64,000 bases of DNA, from positions 1 through 64,000 of the forward strand of contig JAITDY010000057.1 in the NCBI GenBank assembly GCA_031282325.1. The letters are read 5' to 3'. The position numbers were made by a program, and so were the translations under genes. Positions 35,073 through 44,241 of the stretch are shown piece after piece (position 1 is the first letter of the stretch; every line of letters starts with the position of its first letter). Source of the stretch: Lactobacillaceae bacterium. GTDB taxonomy: Bacteria > Bacillota > Bacilli > Lactobacillales > Lactobacillaceae. The notes below the pieces were generated by a model. The model saw only the letters and a list, made by a program, of their open reading frames with translations. It ran no database searches and was not told the DNA's origin.

Positions 35073-36450
35073 ATTTATTAAGCATTTTTTCAAAAACCGT
35101 AATCGATTCGATATGCATTGTTTGCGGAAATTGATCAATCGGTAAGATTGGTCTTGAAATTTTATAACCTTTTTCAATAATTTCAACAGCATCACGAGCT
35201 AATGTCGCTGGATTACAACTAACGTATATAAATTTATTTGGAGCCATTTCTCCAAGTGCTGAAATTAATTCTGGAGTTAGACCTTTTCTCGGCGGATCAA
35301 CAAAAACAACGTCGGGCTTTAAACCTTCTTTAGACCATTTTATAAATTGTTCTGGCGCGTCATTTGCAATGAAATCAGCATTTTTTATTTCATTGGTTTC
35401 TTTATTAATTTGAGCATTTTTTACTGCTGCTTCTACAACTTCAACCCCGATAACTTGTTTTACCTTATTAGCAATTGACAGCCCAATTGTTCCAATTCCG
35501 GAATAAGCATCAATAGCTATTTCATCTCCATTTAATTCTGCTAATTCAGCGGCTTTTTGATATAAAATTTCTGTCGTTTGCGGATTGACTTGATAAAAAG
35601 AATTAGGACTAATTACAAAATCAATACCTAATAGCTTATCGTGAATAACATCGTTCCCCGCTAAAGTTCTATTTTCTAGTCCTAATTGGACATTAGTTTG
35701 CTTTGGATTGTGATTTAAAATTAAACTAGTTAAATCAGGAATTGCTTTTTTTAAATCTGAAATAATATTTTCTTCGTTTGGTAATTTATTTTCAGTTGCC
35801 ACAATAACTAACATTAATTCGCCAGTAAAATAACCACGACGAACCATTACATAACGCAAAATGCCCTTACGCGAAATTTCATCATATGCACTGACATTAT
35901 GTTTATTTAAAATATCACGCGTAATTCCAACCACTTGATCGATTTTAGAATCATTTAAATAATAATCATCAATTGGAACAATTTTATGCGAGCCACGACG
36001 ATAAAATCCAGTCGTTAATTTTCCGTCTTGATATTTAATTGGTACAACGGTTTTATTGCGATATCGGGTTGGATTCTCCATTCCGATTGTTGGCAAAATA
36101 TCTACATCGTCAATCCCAACTTTATGAAAAAGTTGTTTGATAGAGTTTTGTTTGAACTTTAATTGCGATTCGTATTTCCAATTAACCAACGGAGCGATTC
36201 CACTAGTAATCATTTCGGCATGCTCATTTTCTATGCGTTCAGGAGAGGTTTTAATTCTTTTAATCAATCGGCCAAAAGCATAGTTGTTTAAAACCTTTGT
36301 TATACCTAATTGAACGATTTCACCGGGCAGGGTGTCTGCTACAAAAATAGGGAAATTATCGATTTTAATAACACCCAAACCTTCATATGTTACATCAACT
36401 ACTTCACCGGTAATTTCTTGGTTTTTTTCTACTATATTGTTTGTTTTCAT
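35071..36450 (-). CDS. rlmCD: 23S rRNA (uracil-C5)-methyltransferase, RlmCD/RumA family
   Basis: 459 residues. N-terminal TRAM domain (about 10-65), then the RumA-type SAM domain with FYQVNPQTTEILYQKA, DAYSGIGTIGLSIANK, DPPRKGL and the catalytic Cys in YVSCNPATLARD. It makes 5-methyluridine in 23S rRNA; Firmicute members lack the [4Fe-4S] cysteines, and none are seen here. It lies 3 bp after dagK on the same strand, an arrangement frequent in lactobacilli. The exact target position cannot be told from sequence. Confidence 0.92.
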   Translation of the reverse strand: MKTNNIVEKNQEITGEVVDVTYEGLGVIKIDNFPIFVADTLPGEIVQLGITKVLNNYAFGRLIKRIKTSPERIENEHAEMITSGIAPLVNWKYESQLKFKQNSIKQLFHKVGIDDVDILPTIGMENPTRYRNKTVVPIKYQDGKLTTGFYRRGSHKIVPIDDYYLNDSKIDQVVGITRDILNKHNVSAYDEISRKGILRYVMVRRGYFTGELMLVIVATENKLPNEENIISDLKKAIPDLTSLILNHNPKQTNVQLGLENRTLAGNDVIHDKLLGIDFVISPNSFYQVNPQTTEILYQKAAELAELNGDEIAIDAYSGIGTIGLSIANKVKQVIGVEVVEAAVKNAQINKETNEIKNADFIANDAPEQFIKWSKEGLKPDVVFVDPPRKGLTPELISALGEMAPNKFIYVSCNPATLARDAVEIIEKGYKISRPILPIDQFPQTMHIESITVFEKMLNK

Positions 36451-36453
36451 ATA

Positions 36454-37479
36454 TTAATCTTCATTTTCAATATTCTTAATTTCTTTTTTAATTTCTTTTC
36501 CAGCCTTTTCAGCAATCATTTCTTCTACTGATAAGTTCTTTTTAAAACGTGCTAAAATTTTGGTTTTCGGTGAAACAAATTCAATATGTTGTTTTAAATT
36601 AGTAAAGCTTATCGGAGCGTCTCCACCGTATTCACCATCTAAATTTACTTTCATTTCATCATTTTTATCTTGAGGAATAATGGATACTTTAGAAGTTTTT
36701 ACATATTCAACTAACGGATCATTAACATGCTTTCCATTAGCAATTGCTTTGGTGATTAAAACTAATAGTTGGGCTAGATTTGTTTTTTTGATGATTAAAA
36801 GTGAAAACTTACCATCATCTAGACGTGCATTTGGAACAATTTTTTCAAAACCACCAACTGAGTTAGTTAGGGCCAATAATATCAATGAAACCTCGCCATT
36901 AAATTCACCTTGATCATGTTTGATTAAGACGCGTGTAGATTTAATTCTTGTAATTAATTCGGCCCCTTTTGTAACATAGGCCAAATAGCCATAAAGAGAC
37001 TTTAAAGTTGACGGAACTGAATAAGTAACTTCAGATAAAGTACCAAGAGCTGCAATATTCATAAAATATTCTAAATCCCCATTTTGATTATCAACTTTTC
37101 CAATGTCGATTTTAGCAGTTTCGCCAAGTTCAATTGTTTTGGCGGCATCAAGTAAATCATTACGCGGAATATTTAAAGCACGTGCAAAATCATTAGTAGT
37201 TCCTGCAGGAATTACAGCTATTTTTGGTCTTTTCTCTAAAGAAGAGACTCCATTAATTACTTCATTTACCGTACCGTCGCCACCAGCAGCAACAATTAAA
37301 TCAAAACCATCTAATCCAGCACGATTAGCTTCATCACGAGCGGAAAAATGTTTGGGAGTTGTAGCAAAAATACTTGTTTCGTATCCAGCTTTTTCATAAA
37401 CTTGAATAATTTGTATTAATTCTTCTTTTATTCCTTCTCTGCCTGATGTTGGATTATAAATAATTCGCGCACGTTTCAT
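36454..37479 (-). CDS. dagK: Diacylglycerol kinase (DgkB/YegS family)
   Basis: 341 residues. IYNPTSGREG and the nucleotide-binding GGDGTVNEVINGV (about 67-79) followed by PAGTTNDFARAL are diagnostic. It phosphorylates diacylglycerol released by lipoteichoic acid synthesis back to phosphatidic acid. Residues 310-341 form a charged Lys/Glu tail. No ribosome binding site; TAAAAT with an extended TG (37487-37492, minus strand) ends 7 bp before the ATG. Confidence 0.95.
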   Translation of the reverse strand: MKRARIIYNPTSGREGIKEELIQIIQVYEKAGYETSIFATTPKHFSARDEANRAGLDGFDLIVAAGGDGTVNEVINGVSSLEKRPKIAVIPAGTTNDFARALNIPRNDLLDAAKTIELGETAKIDIGKVDNQNGDLEYFMNIAALGTLSEVTYSVPSTLKSLYGYLAYVTKGAELITRIKSTRVLIKHDQGEFNGEVSLILLALTNSVGGFEKIVPNARLDDGKFSLLIIKKTNLAQLLVLITKAIANGKHVNDPLVEYVKTSKVSIIPQDKNDEMKVNLDGEYGGDAPISFTNLKQHIEFVSPKTKILARFKKNLSVEEMIAEKAGKEIKKEIKNIENED

Positions 37480-37486
37480 ATATTTT

Positions 37487-37492
37487 ATTTTA
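37487..37492 (-). promoter_or_regulatory. -10-like TAAAAT before dagK
   Basis: TGTTAAAAT on the minus strand gives an extended -10; it ends 7 bp before the ATG. No Shine-Dalgarno sequence lies between, so the transcript may be leaderless. Confidence 0.4.
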
Positions 37493-37507
37493 ACAAGGTT
37501 TAATAAG

Positions 37508-37543
37508 TTCTTACTTTTTTGTTATCATTTTAAAAAGTAAGAA
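37508..37543. promoter_or_regulatory. 12-bp perfect inverted repeat around the -10 of the APC permease
   Basis: TTCTTACTTTTT (37508-37519) and AAAAAGTAAGAA (37532-37543) flank a 12-bp centre that contains TGTTATCAT, an extended -10. The layout suits an operator for a dimeric regulator; the factor is unknown. Confidence 0.45.
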
Positions 37544-37579
37544 TCGATCTTTTTGCATTTTCAAAGGAGCTTAATATTT

Positions 37580-38908
37580 ATGGAACAAAATCATTTAAAA
37601 AAAGAAATCGGTATTTTTGGTGCTCTTTCATCAATTATTGGAACGGTAATTGGAGCTGGGGTGTTTTTTAAAATCGCCTCAATGGCTGAACGAACCGGTT
37701 CAGCTAATTTGGTTATTATAGCTTGGATTTTAGCCGCTATTTTTACAATTGCAGGTGGTCTTACAATTGCTGAATTGGGAACGATGTTTCCGCAAACAGG
37801 TGGAGGAGTTAAATACCTAGAACATGGTTATGGAAAAATCTGGGGATTTTTATTTGGTTGGATTCAAATTATCGTTTATTATCCCGCTAATATTGCAGCC
37901 CTAGCTATTATTTGGGCTACTCAATTTACTAATTTATTTCAAATAAAGCAGGGTCAAAATTTAATTTGGATAGCAATTCTTGTATTTATTACAATATTAG
38001 GAATTAATTCTTTGAGCGCTAAGTTTGCCAGCAATACACATACTTTATTTACTGTTTTGAAATTAATTCCAATTTTTTTAATCGTAATTGTTGGCCTTTT
38101 TACTAAATCAGAAGTACATTTCCAACTATTTCCCCTAGTAGCAGGAAAAGATATTAATCCGTTCATCGGAGTTGGTGGCGCTATGGTATCAGCAATGTTT
38201 GCATTTGACGGATGGATTGGAATTGGAAATTTAGCTGGTGAGCTAAAAAAACCGAAAAGGGATTTGCCACTCGCTTTAATTGTTGGTTTAGTTACCATTA
38301 GTATTATTTATTTATTAGTTTCAATTGTGATGCTACGTTTTATGCCAATTGAACAAATTGCGGGAAATAAAAATACTGCTAGTCAAGTTGCTTCAATCTT
38401 ATTTGGCCAATTCGGTGGAAAACTAGTAACAATTGGAATTTTAATTTCAGTTTACGGAGCAATTAATGGTTATGTTTTATCTGCAATTCGCGTTCCATAT
38501 GCTTTAGCTATTGAAAATAGTTTACCTTTTTCTAAAACCTTTAGTAAATTAAATCGTTTTGCTAGTCCTCAAAACGCTGGCTTGTGGATCGCTTTTTTTA
38601 CAATTATATTAATGCTTTCAAATCGTTTTGACGCCTTATCTGATTTAGCTGTTTTTGCAAGTTGGCTTTTTTATATTTTATTATTTATAGAAGTTATTAA
38701 GTTAAGAAAACAAAAACCAGAGCTAACACGTAGCTATAAAACTTGGGGCTATCCAATTACACCAATCATAGCTTCAATCGGTGGAATTTTTATTGTAATA
38801 TCTTATATTACTAATCTTGATAATATTCCTTTTTTAATTTTTGGAGCTATCGTTTTATTGATTGGCATACCGATTTTTAAAAGCTTACAAAAAACTAGAA
38901 ATAAATAA
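37580..38908 (+). CDS. APC-family amino-acid permease
   Basis: 442 residues from the ATG at 37580, which follows AAAGGAG; an earlier in-frame ATG at 37553 has none. Twelve helices. GTVIGAGVFFKIASMAERTGS at the N-terminus and GWIGIGNLAGELKKPKRDLPLA in the middle are typical of LAT-like APC transporters (YkbA/SteT-like, serine/threonine or other neutral amino acids). Substrate unknown. It is divergent from dagK with a palindromic element between them. Confidence 0.9.
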   Translation: MEQNHLKKEIGIFGALSSIIGTVIGAGVFFKIASMAERTGSANLVIIAWILAAIFTIAGGLTIAELGTMFPQTGGGVKYLEHGYGKIWGFLFGWIQIIVYYPANIAALAIIWATQFTNLFQIKQGQNLIWIAILVFITILGINSLSAKFASNTHTLFTVLKLIPIFLIVIVGLFTKSEVHFQLFPLVAGKDINPFIGVGGAMVSAMFAFDGWIGIGNLAGELKKPKRDLPLALIVGLVTISIIYLLVSIVMLRFMPIEQIAGNKNTASQVASILFGQFGGKLVTIGILISVYGAINGYVLSAIRVPYALAIENSLPFSKTFSKLNRFASPQNAGLWIAFFTIILMLSNRFDALSDLAVFASWLFYILLFIEVIKLRKQKPELTRSYKTWGYPITPIIASIGGIFIVISYITNLDNIPFLIFGAIVLLIGIPIFKSLQKTRNK

Positions 38909-38909
38909 T

Positions 38910-38937
38910 AAAAAGCCTCTCGATTGAGAGGCTTTTT
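38910..38937. terminator. Bidirectional terminator between the APC permease and gatB
   Basis: AAAAAGCCTCTC and GAGAGGCTTTTT form a perfect 12-bp stem with a GATT loop between convergent genes. Confidence 0.92.
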
Positions 38938-38953
38938 AGTCTAAAAAATTTTT

Positions 38954-40393
38954 TTAACGCTCATTTAATTCATCAATTAAAATTTGATTAACAACGTTTG
39001 GATTGGCATTTCCATGTGTTTGTTTCATAATTTGTCCGATTAAAAAGCCAACTGCCCTGTCTTTTCCTGCTTTAAAATCAATAACAGATTGTTCATTATT
39101 ATCAACAATTTCAGCAATAATTGGTTGTAAAATTTCAACACGTGACTCCTGAACCAAACCATTTTTTTCAACGTAATCTTTGGGTTCTTGACCTTGAGTA
39201 AGGGCTGTGAAAACTTGCTTAGCTTGTTTGGTTGAAATTGTTCCATCATCAATTAATTTAATTAAAGTTGACAGGTGCTCAGGTGTGATTTTAGTATCTT
39301 GTAGTTCAAGTCCATTTTCATTCAAAAAGGCATTTACGTCGCCAATTAAATAATTGGCACTACGCTTAGGATCCGCTCCAAAACCAACAGTTTTATCATA
39401 AAAATCACTCATAATTAATGTTTGTGTTAACACACCAGCATCTGTAGGGCTTAAATCAAAATCATTAATATAGCGATTTAATCGATCAGAAACACTTTCA
39501 GGCAATTTGTTTTTAACTTCATTAATCCATTCTTCGCTGATATGAACCACCGGTAAATCAGGTTCTGGGAAATAACGATAATCATCTGCCCCTTCTTTTA
39601 CACGCATCAAAATAGTTGATTTAGTAGCTTCATCATATCGACGTGTTTCTTGCTGGATAGTATTACCAGCTATTAGCTCGCGTGCTTGTCGATCTTCTTC
39701 AAAAGCCAATGCTGTTCTTAAATAAGAAAATGAATTAATATTTTTTAACTCAACTTTTGTACCAAATTGATCACTTCCAGCCGGACGAATTGATATATTT
39801 GCATCTGCTCTTAAAGAACCCTCCTGCATTTTAACATCAGAAATACCGGTAAATTGAATCAATTGGCGAAGCTTTTCTAAATATGCATATGCTTCATCAG
39901 GAGAAGTAATATCTGGCTCAGAAACAATTTCAATTAAAGGGGTTCCTTGTCGATTTAAATCAACATATGAATAGCCATCGCCTCCATGGGTATTTTTCCC
40001 CGCATCTTCTTCGACATGAATTTCTTTAATTCGAATCGTCTTGGTAGTTCCATCTTCCAATGTGATTTCAACTTTTCCATTTTGGCCAATCGGTGTTGCT
40101 TGCTGAGTAGTTTGATAGGATTTAGGATTATCCGGATAAATATAGTTTTTACGATCCCAACGTATGTCTCTAGTAATTTCCATATTCAAAGCTAGGGCTG
40201 CCATCATGCCGTATTCCAAGGCCCCTTTATTAGCTTGTGGCAAAACACCGGGGTAACCCCAATCGATTACATTGGTATTATTATTGGCAGCATCACCAAA
40301 ATTAACAGGAGATGGTGAAAGTAATTTTGAATTAGTTTTCATTTCTACATGGACTTCTAAACCAATAGTAGTTATAAAGTTTGCATATGCCAT
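38954..40393 (-). CDS. gatB: Asp-tRNA(Asn)/Glu-tRNA(Gln) amidotransferase subunit B
   Basis: 479 residues, the kinase/transamidase part of GatCAB that turns mischarged Glu-tRNA(Gln) into Gln-tRNA(Gln). The start GLEVHVEMKTNSKLLSPSP, DRKNYIYPDNPKSYQTTQ, and EDAGKNTHGGDGYSYVDLNRQGTPLIEIVSEPD (key residues) are conserved, as is the C-terminal YqeY-like domain. It starts in the last base of gatA. The tRNA-Gln at 57090 is its natural substrate. Confidence 0.97.
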   Translation of the reverse strand: MAYANFITTIGLEVHVEMKTNSKLLSPSPVNFGDAANNNTNVIDWGYPGVLPQANKGALEYGMMAALALNMEITRDIRWDRKNYIYPDNPKSYQTTQQATPIGQNGKVEITLEDGTTKTIRIKEIHVEEDAGKNTHGGDGYSYVDLNRQGTPLIEIVSEPDITSPDEAYAYLEKLRQLIQFTGISDVKMQEGSLRADANISIRPAGSDQFGTKVELKNINSFSYLRTALAFEEDRQARELIAGNTIQQETRRYDEATKSTILMRVKEGADDYRYFPEPDLPVVHISEEWINEVKNKLPESVSDRLNRYINDFDLSPTDAGVLTQTLIMSDFYDKTVGFGADPKRSANYLIGDVNAFLNENGLELQDTKITPEHLSTLIKLIDDGTISTKQAKQVFTALTQGQEPKDYVEKNGLVQESRVEILQPIIAEIVDNNEQSVIDFKAGKDRAVGFLIGQIMKQTHGNANPNVVNQILIDELNER

Positions 40394-41856
40394 TATTTTT
40401 GACCTCCCGGAATTTGTTTGAATAATTGAGTTGCTCGTTCAAAAGCAAAGGCCGCTTTATAAACAGTTGCTTCATCAAAAGCTTTTCCAATTATTTGTAA
40501 GCCAATTGGCAAATGTTCAGAACTAAAACCTGCATTAATAGAAAGTCCCGGAAGACCAGCTAAATTCACCGGTATCGTTAAGACATCATTCATATACATT
40601 GTTTTAGGATCGGCATTTTCACTTCCTAAAGCAAAGGCTGGAGTTGGTGCTGTCGGACCAATTATAATATCAAAATTCTCAAAGATTTTATTAAAGTCGT
40701 TAATCAAAATAGTTCGTACTTGAGCTGCCTTTTTAAAATAGGCATCATAAAAGCCAGCGGATAGGGCAAAAGTTCCTAGCATGATGCGTCGTTTTACTTC
40801 TTCGCCAAAACCTTCAGTTCTTGTGTTTTGATACATTTCTTCTAATGTTTTACCCGTTCGATCACTGAATCCATAACGAACCCCATCGAAACGTTGTAAA
40901 TTGCTGGAAGCTTCAGAACTGCCTAAAATATAATAAGCAGCGATTCCATATTTTGTATGCGGAATTGATACTTCTTCTACGATTGCTCCTAAGGACTTAA
41001 ATTGTTCAATTGCCAAATTAATAGTATTTTTAACTTCAGGATCGATCCCTTCTGCTAAAAACTCTTTTGGAACTGCAATACGAAGATTGGCTACCCCATT
41101 TTCAATATTTTTAGTGTAGTCTGGAACTTCTAAATTAGCTGAAGTAGTATCTTTATTGTCGACACCGGCAATTGCATTTAAAACAAGCGCATTATCTTTG
41201 ACAGTTCTCGTTAGTGGCCCAATTTGATCTAATGATGAACCAAAAGCAATTAAGCCCCAACGCGATACTCGTCCATAAGTCGGTTTCAATCCAACAATTC
41301 CGTTATATGCAGCGGGTTGACGAATCGAACCACCGGTATCTGAACCAAGCGAATATAAAACTTCTCCACTCGCAACCGATGCTGCCGATCCACCCGAGGA
41401 ACCTCCCGGAACCTTAGTGTTGTCCCAAGCATTTTTGGTAACACCATAATATGAAGTTTCAGTAGAACCGCCCATTGCAAATTCATCAAGATTGGTTTTA
41501 CCTAGAATAACTACTCCTTGCGCTTTTAATTTCTCCACAACAGTGGCATCGTAAATAGGTGTAAAATTACTTAAAATTTTGGAAGCAGATGTAGTTAATA
41601 ATCCTTTAGTAACAATATTATCTTTCATTCCCATTGGAATTCCAGCTAGAATATTATCATCATCAATTCCTTTATTATCAATTTCTTCTGCTTGCTTTAT
41701 TGCACCATCTTTATCTAAAGTAATAAAGGCATTTAAATCTTGATCGCGTTTTTCAGTAAAGTCCAAAGCTCTTTGGGTTAATTCAGTAACTGAAAATTCT
41801 TTTTGTACTAATGCTTTATGAACTGATTCAATTGTTTCGTTTACAAAATCACTCAT
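40393..41856 (-). CDS. gatA: Asp-tRNA(Asn)/Glu-tRNA(Gln) amidotransferase subunit A
   Basis: 487 residues from the ATG at 41856, which follows GGAGG at proper distance. Amidase-signature Ser-Ser-Lys triad: the Lys in GIPMGMKDN, and SSGGSAASVASGEVLYSLGSDTGGSIRQPA with GGS around the catalytic Ser. It releases ammonia from Gln for GatB. The start overlaps the gatC stop. Confidence 0.97.
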   Translation of the reverse strand: MSDFVNETIESVHKALVQKEFSVTELTQRALDFTEKRDQDLNAFITLDKDGAIKQAEEIDNKGIDDDNILAGIPMGMKDNIVTKGLLTTSASKILSNFTPIYDATVVEKLKAQGVVILGKTNLDEFAMGGSTETSYYGVTKNAWDNTKVPGGSSGGSAASVASGEVLYSLGSDTGGSIRQPAAYNGIVGLKPTYGRVSRWGLIAFGSSLDQIGPLTRTVKDNALVLNAIAGVDNKDTTSANLEVPDYTKNIENGVANLRIAVPKEFLAEGIDPEVKNTINLAIEQFKSLGAIVEEVSIPHTKYGIAAYYILGSSEASSNLQRFDGVRYGFSDRTGKTLEEMYQNTRTEGFGEEVKRRIMLGTFALSAGFYDAYFKKAAQVRTILINDFNKIFENFDIIIGPTAPTPAFALGSENADPKTMYMNDVLTIPVNLAGLPGLSINAGFSSEHLPIGLQIIGKAFDEATVYKAAFAFERATQLFKQIPGGQK

Positions 41857-42160
41857 TAATGTCGCCTCCATCTAAAATTGCTGGCACCTTAATTAGTCCA
41901 TCCTTTGATTCAGGGGCATTGTTGATTAATTGATCCTTTTGTTGCCAATTATCAGCCATATCTTCTCTTAAAACATTGACATTATTACTTACAGAATAAG
42001 TAGCTTCCACTCCATTAGTATCAACTTCATTTAAAGTATCCACTAAATCTAATATATTAGAAAGTTGAGAAACCATTTTGTCTAACTGCTCTTCAGTGAA
42101 ATTTAATTTAGCCAATGAAGCAACGTGTTTTGCTTCATCTTTTGAAAGTACTTCGCTCAT
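41849..42160 (-). CDS. gatC: Asp-tRNA(Asn)/Glu-tRNA(Gln) amidotransferase subunit C
   Basis: 103 residues from the ATG at 42160, which has AGGAG upstream; the longer frame to 42226 runs into the neighbouring terminator. Typical start LSKDEAKHVASLAKLNFTEEQ and ends with the LREDM...PAILDGG type pattern. Small helper that holds GatA and GatB together. First gene of gatCAB. Confidence 0.95.
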   Translation of the reverse strand: MSEVLSKDEAKHVASLAKLNFTEEQLDKMVSQLSNILDLVDTLNEVDTNGVEATYSVSNNVNVLREDMADNWQQKDQLINNAPESKDGLIKVPAILDGGDINE

Positions 42161-42203
42161 TTTAATCACTCCTTTTTTTAAACTAATTACTATTTTACTA
42201 AAT

Positions 42204-42236
42204 AAAAAAACGATCAACATAATCATTGATCGTTTT
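42204..42236 (-). terminator. Terminator of the Ntdp gene
   Basis: On the minus strand AAAACGATCAA and TTGATCGTTTT pair, followed by TTTT; it overlaps the last codons of the gene. Confidence 0.88.
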
Positions 42237-42804
42237 GGACTTTATCTTCATCTTTTTGAGATTCAAGAATTAACAAATAACGAGAATACCAAAGATCTAT
42301 ATACCCCTGTGAGAACGGTCCTTCCCCAGCTTCTATCATTTTTTTTAAAATCTTTACATGTGCTTCTAATATATCTTTAACTTCATCTGGATATTCCCAA
42401 AGTTGGCTATGGTCAACATATTCATCAGCATCTAAAAGTATTTTATTTCCCGATGAAGTAACTTTTATATCTAAATCATAATCGATATATTTTAAAGCTT
42501 CTTTATCTAATACATATGGTGAGGCTAAATTGGAATAGTAGCTAATTCCATCTTTTCTAATCATTGCGATTACATTAAACCAATATTTTTTGTGAAAATA
42601 TACAATTGCCGGTTCATGCGTAACCCATTTTCGATTATCATCTTCAGTCACTAATGTATGATTATTGATACCAATTAAAGCATTTTCAGTGGTTTTTAGT
42701 ACCATGGTATCTCGCCAAGTACGATGTAAGTGACCATCATGTTTATAACTCTTGATTGTGATAAAGTCACCTTCTCTTGGGCTACGAGGTGTGTCTTTAA
42801 CCAT
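42223..42804 (-). CDS. Nucleoside tri/diphosphatase of the Ntdp (DUF402) family
   Basis: 193 residues; PREGDFITIKSYKHDGHLHRTWRDTMVL at the start and YYSNLASPYVLDKEALKYIDYDLDIKV with DADEYVDHS are typical of YgaC/Ntdp proteins, which hydrolyse nucleoside tri- and diphosphates with divalent metal. Acidic ligands are in YIDYDLD and LLDADEY. An AGGAAGG site precedes the ATG. In many Firmicutes it neighbours recX, and here only a NUDIX gene lies between. Confidence 0.92.
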   Translation of the reverse strand: MVKDTPRSPREGDFITIKSYKHDGHLHRTWRDTMVLKTTENALIGINNHTLVTEDDNRKWVTHEPAIVYFHKKYWFNVIAMIRKDGISYYSNLASPYVLDKEALKYIDYDLDIKVTSSGNKILLDADEYVDHSQLWEYPDEVKDILEAHVKILKKMIEAGEGPFSQGYIDLWYSRYLLILESQKDEDKVQNDQ

Positions 42805-42848
42805 AATCCTTCCTTCAAGACAAAAGTCTTCCTCTTAATGATATCACG

Positions 42849-43397
42849 CTATAAAGATGTTAAGTATTGAAAACCGATAATCGCTGGAGCTGTTGTGATT
42901 TCTCCATTAGTAATTTTTTCTCCCAGTTCTTTTAGAGACAAAAAAGAACGATGAACCATCTCATCTTGATCAAAATGCGTTTGTGTGGATCCGACAAAAT
43001 CTTCTAATAACATTAAATAAGTGGTTTCATTTGTAAAACCTTCACTGGTACTAATTTTATAAATTAATTTAGCTTTTTGATACTGTAAACCTATTTCTTC
43101 ACTGGCTTCTCGTAAAGCTGACTGCTCCGGAAGCTCTCCGGAATTGATTAGGCCAGCTGGAAAAGAAGAACGCATGGCATTAAGTCCAGCTCGATATTCA
43201 TTTCCAATGGCATATTTAATTTCACCGTTGATTTCTAATGGCATTATCATAGCTACAGCATCCCCATGCAAAACAACATCTCGATTAACAATTAATCCAT
43301 CTGGTGTTTTAATGCTGCGTGTAACTACATTAAAAATCCGGCCATTAAAATGTTCTTCTTCGCTTAAAATTTCTCCATTTAAATTATTTTCCTTCAT
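42849..43397 (-). CDS. NUDIX hydrolase, ADP-ribose pyrophosphatase type
   Basis: 182 residues. The NUDIX box reads GLINSGELPEQSALREASEEIGL (key G-x5-E-x7-REASEEIG pattern; final residues QY), with the upstream ELNGEIKYAIGNEYRAGLNAMRSSFPAG of ADP-ribose hydrolases (NudF-like). Its start overlaps the recX stop by 14 bp, so it is co-translated with recX. Substrate ADP-ribose is likely but not proven. Confidence 0.9.
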   Translation of the reverse strand: MKENNLNGEILSEEEHFNGRIFNVVTRSIKTPDGLIVNRDVVLHGDAVAMIMPLEINGEIKYAIGNEYRAGLNAMRSSFPAGLINSGELPEQSALREASEEIGLQYQKAKLIYKISTSEGFTNETTYLMLLEDFVGSTQTHFDQDEMVHRSFLSLKELGEKITNGEITTAPAIIGFQYLTSL

Positions 43398-44190
43398 TTT
43401 CTTGCTCCCTTATTGCTATATCTATATTATCCGCCGAAAAACCCTTAGAATATAAAAATTGACTGGCACGATATTTACGTTGATTTCCATATTTTTGATA
43501 TCGTGTCCAAATTTTTTGCAAAGCATTTTTCGCTAGCATTAATTGTTGATCATCGTTCTCATCTAAAATCACGTTATCAACATATTCCTTAATTAAATCA
43601 GTACTGTAACCTTTTGAATACAAGAAAGAATATAATTTATTTTTTAATGCGTTAGAACCTAATTTTTTTTGATTAATAGAAATAAATTTATCTGCTAATT
43701 TAGCAATATGTTCTGTTTGTGTTTGAGTATCGAAAACTACTATAGCTTTTTCAACAACAAAAGACGGTACTCCTTTTTTAAATAATTTTTGTTTAATAAC
43801 GCTTGGACCATCAATTGAAGCATTGATTTGCGTGGAAATAAAATTTTTTGCATATTCTTGATCATTAATTAATCCAATATTTTTTAATTCATTAACAACC
43901 TCATCAATTATTTCTAGCGGAATATCATCATTGGTTTTTAATTTATCGACCACTTCTTTTTGCGAGCGTTGTTGATGATTTATAAAAATTAATGCTTTGT
44001 TTTTTAATATAGAAAATTGATCATATCGTTTTATTTCGGAAATTTCGCTATCGTCTAATTGGGTTCCTTTAAATAAAGAAAATTTTACAAAAGTATCATT
44101 ACTAATTGAAAATGCATATTGATTATCTAAATCAACATTAAATCGACCTTGTCTTTTTTGCGTATAAATTCTTGTAATTGTTTTGGCCAT
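43384..44190 (-). CDS. recX: Recombination regulator RecX
   Basis: 268 residues, made of three-helix RecX repeats (RSQKEVVDKLKTNDDIPLEIIDEVVNELKNIGLINDQEYAKNFI; GPSVIKQKLFKKGVPSFVVEKAI; ALKNKLYSFLYSKGYSTDLIKEYV and a fourth). It modulates RecA filaments. No ribosome site: a perfect TATAAT (44198-44203, minus strand) ends 7 bp before the ATG, so a leaderless mRNA is likely. Confidence 0.93.
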   Translation of the reverse strand: MAKTITRIYTQKRQGRFNVDLDNQYAFSISNDTFVKFSLFKGTQLDDSEISEIKRYDQFSILKNKALIFINHQQRSQKEVVDKLKTNDDIPLEIIDEVVNELKNIGLINDQEYAKNFISTQINASIDGPSVIKQKLFKKGVPSFVVEKAIVVFDTQTQTEHIAKLADKFISINQKKLGSNALKNKLYSFLYSKGYSTDLIKEYVDNVILDENDDQQLMLAKNALQKIWTRYQKYGNQRKYRASQFLYSKGFSADNIDIAIREQENEGK

Positions 44191-44197
44191 TAATTTG

Positions 44198-44203
44198 ATT
44201 ATA
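44198..44203 (-). promoter_or_regulatory. -10 hexamer TATAAT, 7 bp before the recX ATG
   Basis: Perfect consensus on the minus strand, no Shine-Dalgarno after it and no clear -35. It fits a leaderless transcript. Confidence 0.5.
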
Positions 44204-44241
44204 CGAAAAAAGGCAATTTTATTTTTTAATATTAATTGGCT

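Noticed and set aside
42161..42226. Longer gatC reading frame
   Set aside because: It covers the neighbouring terminator; the ATG at 42160 has AGGAG and matches the family start.
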